Below are positions 58,252 to 64,000 of a stretch of DNA of 64,000 bases, piece by piece. Within the stretch, counting starts at the first letter, position 1. Each line of letters opens with the position of its first letter. This DNA comes from Betaproteobacteria bacterium (GTDB taxonomy: Bacteria > Pseudomonadota > Gammaproteobacteria > Burkholderiales > Usitatibacteraceae), in contig JADJSD010000001.1 in assembly GCA_016711875.1 (NCBI GenBank), positions 1,674,001 through 1,738,000 on the forward strand. Direction: 5' to 3'. The notes beneath the pieces are model-generated. The model was not told the DNA's origin. It ran no database searches and saw only the letters and a program-made list of their open reading frames with translations. The position numbers and the translations under genes are program-made.

Positions 58252-58716
58252 TTGGGGAACGCGCACAAGATCCCGGTCTCCACCCTCGTCGTCGTGCATA
58301 CCCCCGACCTCGAGGTGCTCCTCATCGAGCGCGCCGACAGGCGCGGCTTCTGGCAGAGCGTGACGGGCAGCCAGGATCCCGGCGAAAGCCTGCGCCGCAC
58401 GGCGGTGCGCGAGGTGGGCGAGGAGACGGGCATCGTGGCCGTCGAGGCCGATCTGGTCGACTGGGAGACCACGAACGTCTACGAAATCTTCGCCGTGTGG
58501 CGCCACCGCTACGCGCCGGGCGTCACGCACAACACCGAGCACGTCTTCAGCCTTTGCGTGCCGCCGGGCACTCCCGTGCGCCTCGCCCCCGACGAGCACA
58601 TCGCCCTGCGCTGGCTGCCCTTCGAGCGGGCCGCCGGGGAAGTGTTCTCGTGGAGCAACCGGCAGGCGATACTGATGCTCCCCGACAAGGCCTCGCGCGT
58701 CCCCCTGCGGCCATGA
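58252..58716 (+). CDS. nudB: Dihydroneopterin triphosphate diphosphatase (Nudix)
   Basis: Removes pyrophosphate from dihydroneopterin triphosphate in folate synthesis. The 154-residue product has the complete Nudix box within GSQDPGESLRRTAVREVGEETGI and the NudB-type HNTEHVFSLCVPPG and RWLPFERAAGEVFSWSNRQAI. It starts at TTG directly after the peptidase; no ATG is available upstream of VSTLVVVHT. Its stop overlaps the next gene (ATGA). Confidence 0.92.
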   Translation: MGNAHKIPVSTLVVVHTPDLEVLLIERADRRGFWQSVTGSQDPGESLRRTAVREVGEETGIVAVEADLVDWETTNVYEIFAVWRHRYAPGVTHNTEHVFSLCVPPGTPVRLAPDEHIALRWLPFERAAGEVFSWSNRQAILMLPDKASRVPLRP

Positions 58717-59468
58717 CCGGCACCCCCCGCCCGTTCACCGTCGTCACGTACAACATCCACAAGGGTTTCTCGGCGCTCGGTCGCCGGCTCGTCGTGCACG
58801 AGATCCGGGAGCGCCTGCAGTCCCTCGAGCCCGACGTCGTTTTCCTGCAGGAAGTCCAGGGCGTGCACCACCGCCACTCGAACAAGCACGAGACGTGGCC
58901 GGCGGGCTCGCAGCACGAGTTCCTGGCCCACGAGGGCGCGCACACCGCCTACGGCATGAACGCGGTCTACCAGGACGGCCATCACGGCAACGCCATCGTG
59001 AGCCGCTATCCCATCGTGAGGAGCGAGAACCTCGACATCTCCCACCACGCGCTCGAGAGCCGGGGTTTGCTGCACTGCGAGCTCCAGGTGCCCGGCTGGG
59101 ACGTCCCGCTGCATTGCATCAACGTGCACCTCGGGCTCTGGGCCCGCAGCCGGCGCCTGCAGCTCGGATGGCTTCGCGACCGCATCGTCGCGGCGGTGCC
59201 ACCGGGCGCTCCGCTCGTCGTCGCGGGCGATTTCAACGACTGGCGCGGTGCCGCCACTGCCATGCTCGAGCGCGAGCTCGGCATGGTGGAGGTCTTCCGC
59301 AGCGCTCTCGGGCGCCATGCACGCAGCTTCCCGGCGCGGCTCCCGATGCTCTCGCTCGACCGCATCTACGTGCGCGGACTCGAGGTCGGCGGGGCGCGGC
59401 GCCTCGCGGAGGCTTCCTGGTCGCGCCTGTCGGACCACGTGGCGCTCGCCGCCACCTTGCGGCGCTGA
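58713..59468 (+). CDS. Endonuclease/exonuclease/phosphatase family protein
   Basis: A 251-residue DNase-I-like fold enzyme, probably a phosphodiesterase. Metal and catalytic motifs are VVTYNIHKGFSALGRR, VVFLQEVQG (Glu), GNAIVSRYPI, VHLGL with a histidine, VVAGDFNDWRG (Asp/Asn) and the final SDHVALAATL (Asp-His). Substrate is unknown: DNA, lipid or nucleotide are possible. It couples to nudB by ATGA and lies 14 nt before clsB, a pairing that hints at phospholipid metabolism. Confidence 0.88.
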   Translation: MTGTPRPFTVVTYNIHKGFSALGRRLVVHEIRERLQSLEPDVVFLQEVQGVHHRHSNKHETWPAGSQHEFLAHEGAHTAYGMNAVYQDGHHGNAIVSRYPIVRSENLDISHHALESRGLLHCELQVPGWDVPLHCINVHLGLWARSRRLQLGWLRDRIVAAVPPGAPLVVAGDFNDWRGAATAMLERELGMVEVFRSALGRHARSFPARLPMLSLDRIYVRGLEVGGARRLAEASWSRLSDHVALAATLRR

Positions 59469-59482
59469 CGGGCCGGCCGGCC

Positions 59483-60640
59483 ATGAATCTCGTCGCCGGC
59501 AACCGACTCACGCTCCTTCGCAACGGGGCGGAGTTCTTCCCTGCGCTCGTCGCGGCCATCGACTCGGCCATGGCGGACGTGCGGCTCGAGACCTACATCT
59601 TCGAGGACGACGACGCGGGCCGTGCCGTCGCCGACGCGCTCGCGCGGGCCGCGGCGCGCGGCGCGCGGGTGCGACTTCTGATCGATGGCTTCGGCTCCCG
59701 CGAGCTGCCGGCGGCGTTCATCGCCCGCATGGAGGCCGCGGGCGTCGTCGTGCTGCGCTTCCGTCCCGAGCGCGGGTGGTTGCAGTTCCGTCGCAGCAGG
59801 CTGCGACGCCTGCATCGCAAGATCGCGCTGGTCGACGGTCGCGTGGGCTTCGTCGGCGGCATCAACATCCTCGACGACCGCGCGGGCCACGAAGGCGTGG
59901 AGCCGCGATTCGACTACGCGGTCCGCGTCGAGGGGCCGCTGCTCGCCGATATCTATCCGGTGGTCCACCGCCTGTGGTGGCTCGTGTCCGCCCTCTCGCG
60001 CCGGGAACGCGAGCTCGCGCACGCGCCGCCGCCGTTGCATCCGGGTCCGGTAGGCGACACGACCGCCGCCTTCGTCCAGCGCGACAACTTCCGCCATCGC
60101 CACGACATCGAGGCACTCTACCTGGAGGGGATCCGGGCCGCCCGGCGCGAGATCTTCATCGCCTGTGCGTATTTCATGCCCGGTTGGCGCGTGCGTCACG
60201 CGCTCATGGAAGCTGCCGGCCGCGGGGTGCGCGTGGCGATCGTGGTGCAGGGCTGGTCGGACCACCGCCTGTTCCAGCAGGCGAGCCGCGTGCTCTACGG
60301 CACGCTCCTGGACCATGGCATCGAGATCTACGAGTACGAGAAGAGCGAGCTGCATGCGAAGGCCGCGTGCGTGGACGGACGCTGGGCCACCGTCGGCTCC
60401 TCCAACCTGGACCCCTTCAGCCTGCTCCTCGCGCGCGAAGCCAACGTGGCGGTGATGAACGAGCCGTTCGCGCGGGAGCTGCGCGAGTCCATCGACCACG
60501 AGATCCGCCACGGGGCGACGGCCGTGCAGCGCCTGCTCTGGAAGAGGAGGTCCCTTGCGAAGCGGGTGGTCGGCTGGCTCGCCTACGGCTACGCGCGCCT
60601 GGCGATGGGCCTGGCCGGGATCGGGGACCGCTGGTCCTAG
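59483..60640 (+). CDS. clsB: Cardiolipin synthase B-type phospholipase D protein
   Basis: Makes cardiolipin by transphosphatidylation. The 385-residue protein has two HKD motifs: HRKIALVDGRVGFVGGINI (first half) and HAKAACVDGRWATVGSSNLDPFS (second half). Its N-terminus lacks membrane helices (NRLTLLRNGAEFFPALVAAID), as in ClsB rather than ClsA. ETYIFEDDDAGR and NVAVMNEPFARELR also fit. A C-terminal hydrophobic stretch (GWLAYGYARLAMGLAG) may touch the membrane. Confidence 0.93.
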   Translation: MNLVAGNRLTLLRNGAEFFPALVAAIDSAMADVRLETYIFEDDDAGRAVADALARAAARGARVRLLIDGFGSRELPAAFIARMEAAGVVVLRFRPERGWLQFRRSRLRRLHRKIALVDGRVGFVGGINILDDRAGHEGVEPRFDYAVRVEGPLLADIYPVVHRLWWLVSALSRRERELAHAPPPLHPGPVGDTTAAFVQRDNFRHRHDIEALYLEGIRAARREIFIACAYFMPGWRVRHALMEAAGRGVRVAIVVQGWSDHRLFQQASRVLYGTLLDHGIEIYEYEKSELHAKAACVDGRWATVGSSNLDPFSLLLAREANVAVMNEPFARELRESIDHEIRHGATAVQRLLWKRRSLAKRVVGWLAYGYARLAMGLAGIGDRWS

Positions 60641-60650
60641 CGGTGCGGCC

Positions 60651-61559
60651 CTAGTGGTGGTCCGCGCGGTTCGCCGCGGCGCCCCGGATTAGGGTGCCGA
60701 CGCCGGAAGTGGTGAGCACCTCGAGCAGGAGCGCGTGCGAGACGCGCCCGTCGATGATGTGCGCGCTCTTCACGCCGCTCTTCACCGCATCGAGGGCGCA
60801 TTCCACCTTCGGCAGCATCCCGCCGGAGATCGTGCCGTCGTCGATCATCTCCTTCACCTTCTTGGAGGTGAGGCCGGTGATCACCTTGCCTTCCTTGTCG
60901 AGGACGCCCGTGGTGTTGGTGAGCAGGATGAGCTTCTCGGCCTGCAGCGTGATCGCGAGCTTGCCGGCGGCCACGTCGGCGTTGATGTTGTACGCCGTGC
61001 CGTTCTCGTCGGCGCCGATCGGCGCGATGACGGGGATGAAGTCGCGCTCGTCGAGGAGCTGGATGATCTCCGGGTCGATGCGCACCACCTCGCCCACGAG
61101 GCCCACGTCGATCTTCTTCTTCTTGTCTTCCTTGCTCGGGATCTTGAGCTTGCGGGCGTGGATGAAGTGGCCGTCCTTGCCCGTGAGGCCCACGGCCTTG
61201 CCGCCCGCCTTGTTGATGAGCGTGACGATCTCCTGGTTGATGAGGCCGCCGAGGACCATCTCCACCACGTCGAGCGTCTCGTCGTCGGTGACGCGCATGC
61301 CCTGGATGAACTCGCTCTGCTTGCCGAGCTTCTGCAGCAGCGCGCCGATCTGCGGGCCGGCGCCGTGCACCACCACCACGTTCATGCCGATGAGCTTGAG
61401 CAGGACGATGTCCTCGGCGAAGTCCTCCTGGAGGGCGATGTCGGTCATCGCGTTGCCGCCGTACTTCACCACGATCGTCTTGTCGTAGAAGCGCTGGATG
61501 TAGGGCAGCGCTTCGATGAGCACTTCGGCTTTCTGGGCGGAACTGACTTTCGGGGGCAT
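60651..61559 (-). CDS. argB: Acetylglutamate kinase
   Basis: Phosphorylates N-acetyl-L-glutamate in arginine synthesis. The 302-residue protein starts at MPPKVSSAQKAEVLIEALPYIQRFYDK; an in-frame ATG 17 codons earlier has no homology. Motifs include TIVVKYGGNAM, VVVHGAGPQIGALL, GLTGKDG, NINADVAAGKLA and GGMLPKVECALDAV. The C-terminus retains the usual fold up to LIRGAAANRADHH. It is convergent with clsB (10 nt apart) and divergent from the bufferin-type operon. Confidence 0.96.
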   Translation of the reverse strand: MPPKVSSAQKAEVLIEALPYIQRFYDKTIVVKYGGNAMTDIALQEDFAEDIVLLKLIGMNVVVVHGAGPQIGALLQKLGKQSEFIQGMRVTDDETLDVVEMVLGGLINQEIVTLINKAGGKAVGLTGKDGHFIHARKLKIPSKEDKKKKIDVGLVGEVVRIDPEIIQLLDERDFIPVIAPIGADENGTAYNINADVAAGKLAITLQAEKLILLTNTTGVLDKEGKVITGLTSKKVKEMIDDGTISGGMLPKVECALDAVKSGVKSAHIIDGRVSHALLLEVLTTSGVGTLIRGAAANRADHH

Positions 61560-61595
61560 GGAGGAGGGCGCGCAGGGGGAGGGGAGAGTGTGCGT

Positions 61596-61601
61596 ATTGT
61601 A
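61596..61601 (-). promoter_or_regulatory. Probable -10 box for argB
   Basis: On the - strand TACAAT (5 of 6 to TATAAT), about 36 nt upstream of the argB start. The -35 region at the expected distance (TTTTTC) is poor, so this promoter may depend on an activator or be miscalled. Confidence 0.4.
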
Positions 61602-61638
61602 GGCGGGCATACCTCCCGGAAAAAGGGGGGGGCCGCGA

Positions 61639-61647
61639 TGCTATGAT
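61639..61647 (+). promoter_or_regulatory. Extended -10 promoter for the bufferin-type operon
   Basis: TGCTATGAT contains TG, one base, then TATGAT (5 of 6), an extended -10. It lies 55 nt upstream of the peptide gene, with only a poor -35 region (GAAAAA) at 17 nt. No recognisable metal-regulator operator is seen near it. Confidence 0.5.
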
Positions 61648-61701
61648 TTGCCGCCCGTCGCCGGAAAGACTCGCGCGACACCGAAACCCCCGGAGATACC
61701 C

Positions 61702-61983
61702 ATGAACTCGAAGCGCAACCTCATTCGCAGCGCCCTTGCCGGCGTGATCGCCCTGGGCGTGGGCTCGGCCGGCGCCCAGGCCCATGACGGCCCGGCCCCG
61801 GCCGGGAAGGAGAAGTGCTACGGCATCGCGAAGAAGGGCCAGAACGACTGCGGCACGGCCACGCATGCGTGTGCCGGTCTCGCCAAGAAGGACAACCAGC
61901 CCGACGAATGGAAGCTGGTGGCCAAGGGCACCTGCGAGAAGCTGGGTGGCAACCTGAAGGCGCCGGCGGCGCCGAAGAAGTAG
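61702..61983 (+). CDS. bufA: Bufferin-type precursor peptide (DUF2282)
   Basis: A 93-residue exported small protein of the DUF2282 family, the substrate of the next two genes. The Sec signal peptide is clear (SKRNLIRSALAGVIALGVG, cleavage likely after AQA at residue 27). The mature part has four cysteines (39, 50, 57, 78) in KCYGIAKKGQNDC, THACAG and KGTCEKLGGN, the family pattern. In studied members, BufB/BufC convert cysteines to oxazole-type heterocycles that bind copper and protect against metal stress. That chemistry is inferred here from operon context. The ATG follows GGAG 6-7 nt upstream. Confidence 0.88.
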   Translation: MNSKRNLIRSALAGVIALGVGSAGAQAHDGPAPAGKEKCYGIAKKGQNDCGTATHACAGLAKKDNQPDEWKLVAKGTCEKLGGNLKAPAAPKK

Positions 61984-61991
61984 CGCTTCGT

Positions 61992-62855
61992 TTGGCGTCC
62001 GCGCGCTTTTCCCCTCGCGCGCCGGACCCTCGCCAGGCCGGCATCGGCCTGCGCACGCCCCATTTCGCGGCGCTGGCCGGCAGCCGGCCGGCCGTCTCGT
62101 TCCTCGAAGTGCACAGCGAGAACTACTTCGCCGACGGCGGTCCGGCGCTCGCCTGGCTCGAGCGCTTCCGGGAGGATTACGCGGTGAGCCTGCACGGCGT
62201 CGCGCTTTCCCTCGGCAGCGTGGACGGGCTCGATCGCGGGCACCTCGACCGCCTCGCCCGCCTCGTGTCCCGCATCGAGCCCGCGCTCATCTCGGAGCAC
62301 TTGTGCTGGTCGCGTATCGGCGGACGCAACCTGGGCGAGCTGTTGCCGTTGCCGTATTCGGAGGAAAGCCTCTCGGTCGTCTGCGCCCGGGTGGACGAGG
62401 CCCAGGAGCGCCTGGGCCGCCGGCTCCTCGTCGAGAACGTGTCGGCCTACCTGCGCTACCGCGAAACGACGATCCCGGAGGGCGAGTTCGTCGCCGAGGT
62501 GGCGCGGCGCACCGGCTGCGGCGTCCTGCTCGACGTGAACAATGCCTACGTGAACGCGCAGAACCACGGCACCGATGCGCGTGCCTTTCTCGCGGCCATC
62601 GACCCCGCCAGCGTCGGGGAGATCCACCTCGCAGGCCCCGAGCGCACCGAGGACGGCCTCATCGACAGCCACGGCACCCGGGTGCTGCCCGAGGTGTGGG
62701 CGCTCTATGAGGAGACGATCGCCCGGTTGGGCCCCGTGCCGACGCTCATCGAGTGGGACACGAACATCCCGGCCCTCGAGGTGCTCGTCGCGGAGGCCGA
62801 CACGGCGACGGCCGTGCTCCGTCGTGCAAGCGATCGCGGGGAGGGCGCCCCTTGA
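61992..62855 (+). CDS. bufB: DUF692 multinuclear non-heme iron oxidase (BufB/MbnB-like)
   Basis: A TIM-barrel oxidative enzyme related to MbnB of methanobactin synthesis, expected to modify cysteines of the upstream peptide. The 287-residue frame starts at TTG, 8 nt after the peptide gene, since no ATG lies before the family N-terminus AGIGLRTPHF. Likely iron ligands lie in EVHSENYF (His41, Glu43), SLHGVALSLGS, ISEHLCWS, LVENVSAYL, LLDVNNAYVN, EIHLAGPE, DSHGTR and IEWDTN. Its TGA overlaps the TTG of the next gene. Confidence 0.9.
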   Translation: MASARFSPRAPDPRQAGIGLRTPHFAALAGSRPAVSFLEVHSENYFADGGPALAWLERFREDYAVSLHGVALSLGSVDGLDRGHLDRLARLVSRIEPALISEHLCWSRIGGRNLGELLPLPYSEESLSVVCARVDEAQERLGRRLLVENVSAYLRYRETTIPEGEFVAEVARRTGCGVLLDVNNAYVNAQNHGTDARAFLAAIDPASVGEIHLAGPERTEDGLIDSHGTRVLPEVWALYEETIARLGPVPTLIEWDTNIPALEVLVAEADTATAVLRRASDRGEGAP

Positions 62856-63640
62856 GCGCCGGCGGCTTGCGGGCATTGCAGGAAGCGTTCGCACGGGCCG
62901 TGCTCGACGGCGACCCGGACCCCGTGGCCGCGTTCATCGAGCCCGGCGGCGAGGAAGCGAAGCGACGCCTCGCGATTTACGGCCGCGCGGTCACCGCGAA
63001 TCTGGTGGGGGCATTGCGCGGCGCCCATCCGGTGGTCCTGCGCCTGGTGGGCGATGCCTACTTCCACGAAGCCGCGAGCCGATACGCCCGCGCCGACCCC
63101 CCGCGTTCCGGGGACCTGAACCGGTTCGGAAGCGGATTCGGCGCGTTCCTCGAAGGCTATGAACCCGCCGCCGCGATGCCCTGGCTCGCGGATGTCGCTC
63201 GTCTGGAATGGGCCTGCCACGAAGCTTCGATGGCCGGGGACGGCGAGCCGCTGGATTTCGAGGCCCTCGCGCACGTTCCGCTCGAGGCCCAAGGCGAACT
63301 GCGCTTTTCTTTCCACCCGTCCGTGAGCGTGGTGAAGTCGGCCTGGCCGATCCTCGCGATCTGGGAAGCCAACCAGCCCGACCGCGAAGGCACGCCCGAT
63401 CGGGATGTCGGCGAGGACACGGTGCTCGTCTGGCGGGAATCGGGCACGGTTCGCGCCGTGGCGCTGTCGGCGCGGGAGGTCGCCTTCATCGAGGCGCTGG
63501 CGTCGGGTCTGGGATTGGACGAGGCCGCCGGGGAGCCCGACTGGGACTTGCCCGCATTTCTCGAGCAGCTCGCGAGCCACGGCGTGCTGGGCGCCTTCCG
63601 GAGAGAAATCCCCGGCGGGCCGCCGCCTATTTCGCCTTGA
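62852..63640 (+). CDS. bufC: DUF2063 partner protein (BufC-like)
   Basis: A 262-residue protein with the N-terminal DUF2063 DNA-binding-like domain (LQEAFARAVLDGD, RRLAIYGRAVTANLVGALRGAHPVVLRLVG, FGAFLEGYEP) and a winged-helix-like C-terminal part. In bufferin clusters it delivers the precursor to BufB. It starts at TTG overlapping the bufB stop (TTGA), indicating coupled synthesis. A DoxX-type bufD gene, often next, is absent: a convergent gene overlaps its last 14 nt. Confidence 0.88.
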   Translation: MSAGGLRALQEAFARAVLDGDPDPVAAFIEPGGEEAKRRLAIYGRAVTANLVGALRGAHPVVLRLVGDAYFHEAASRYARADPPRSGDLNRFGSGFGAFLEGYEPAAAMPWLADVARLEWACHEASMAGDGEPLDFEALAHVPLEAQGELRFSFHPSVSVVKSAWPILAIWEANQPDREGTPDRDVGEDTVLVWRESGTVRAVALSAREVAFIEALASGLGLDEAAGEPDWDLPAFLEQLASHGVLGAFRREIPGGPPPISP

Positions 63641-64000
63641 CCTCGTCCACCACGTCGAGCGCGATTCGCCAGCCGGCGGCCTCCCGGCGCCACACGCGGA
63701 CGAAATCGCCCGCCTTGGCGTCCTTGGCCGGGCCGAAGCGCCCGATCGCGAATCCGAGGTCACCCGCCTGGCTGGTTTCGTGCCGGTCGATCGTCCATTG
63801 GGCATGGCCCAGCGCGGCCGGTGAACCGAGAGTCGACTCCAGGCCGAGAAAAGGCGCCTTGCCGTTGCGGTAGACTCGTACCGAAGGCGAGGCCCACGCC
63901 GCGTAGGCGGCCGCGTGGCCGGACGCATGCGCCAACCGGGCGAAGGCGGCTTCGGCCTCGTCCACGCTGCCCGCGCCGGCAGCCGGCGGCGTGAAACCCG
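63627..64000 (-). CDS. SnoaL/DUF4440-like NTF2-fold protein, 5'-truncated
   Basis: A partial product of about 124 residues, running off the window end with the frame still open (GFTPPAAGAGSVDEAEAAF). The middle and end (ASPSVRVYRNGKAPFLG, FAIGRFGPAKDAKAGDFVRVWRREAAGWRIALDVVDEV) resemble the NTF2-like fold used in SnoaL, ketosteroid isomerase and DUF4440 proteins. The Pro/Gly-rich start may follow a signal peptide. It converges on bufC and overlaps it by 14 nt. Function unknown. Confidence 0.65.
   Translation of the reverse strand, partial: GFTPPAAGAGSVDEAEAAFARLAHASGHAAAYAAWASPSVRVYRNGKAPFLGLESTLGSPAALGHAQWTIDRHETSQAGDLGFAIGRFGPAKDAKAGDFVRVWRREAAGWRIALDVVDEVKAK

Overview
This is a 64 kb, high-GC, gene-dense piece of a bacterial chromosome. 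Gene order points to a betaproteobacterium: hisD-C-B-H-A-F-I-E followed by a HIT gene and tatABC, a DegQ/DegS-type protease back-to-back with petABC, sspA-sspB, a tRNA-tuf-secE-nusG cluster, the full rif/str/S10/spc/alpha ribosomal block, uvrA opposite an MFS gene and ssb, and an fmdB-DUF502-aspS-nudB-clsB cluster. I cannot name the genus. Starts are often GTG or TTG, and many stop/start codons overlap.

Layout. 1-7453: histidine biosynthesis (hisD cut by the window edge), hinT and the Tat translocase, all on the + strand. 7460-12568: a membrane-anchored serine protease on the - strand, then the cytochrome bc1 complex and the stringent starvation proteins SspA/SspB. 12580-15928: tRNA-Thr, an acyltransferase-3 gene, tRNA-Tyr/Gly/Thr, the first tuf copy, tRNA-Trp and secE. 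15930-27611: nusG, rplKAJL and rpoBC. 27727-46219: rpsL, rpsG, fusA, the second tuf copy, then S10, spc and alpha operon genes up to rplQ, closed by a strong bidirectional terminator. 46285-50399 (- strand): uvrA and a glycerate kinase. 50548-60640: two MFS transporters, ssb, htpX, fmdB, a DUF502 membrane protein, aspS, an isoaspartyl peptidase, nudB, an endonuclease/exonuclease/phosphatase-family protein and clsB. 60651-64000: argB (-), a three-gene DUF2282-DUF692-DUF2063 operon, and a partial SnoaL/DUF4440-like gene (-).

The most interesting accessory system is that three-gene operon at 61702-63640. A secreted four-cysteine peptide (DUF2282), a DUF692 multinuclear-iron oxidase and a DUF2063 partner form the architecture of the bufferin class of cysteine-modified, metal-binding ribosomal peptides. 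It is a recently recognised system rather than a new one. A second oddity is the acyltransferase gene, which splits what in E. coli is one thrU-tyrU-glyT-thrT-tufB operon.

Quality warning. Five single-base indels interrupt tuf copy 1, rpsC, secY and the acyltransferase gene (twice), and an in-frame TAG interrupts rplA. Four of the indels are missing bases, two of them in the same GGGGGTGC context. rpsC and secY are essential and appear once here, so these are most likely sequencing or consensus errors. I annotate the genes as intact-but-disrupted in this sequence. No rRNA, CRISPR array, insertion sequence or prophage was seen.
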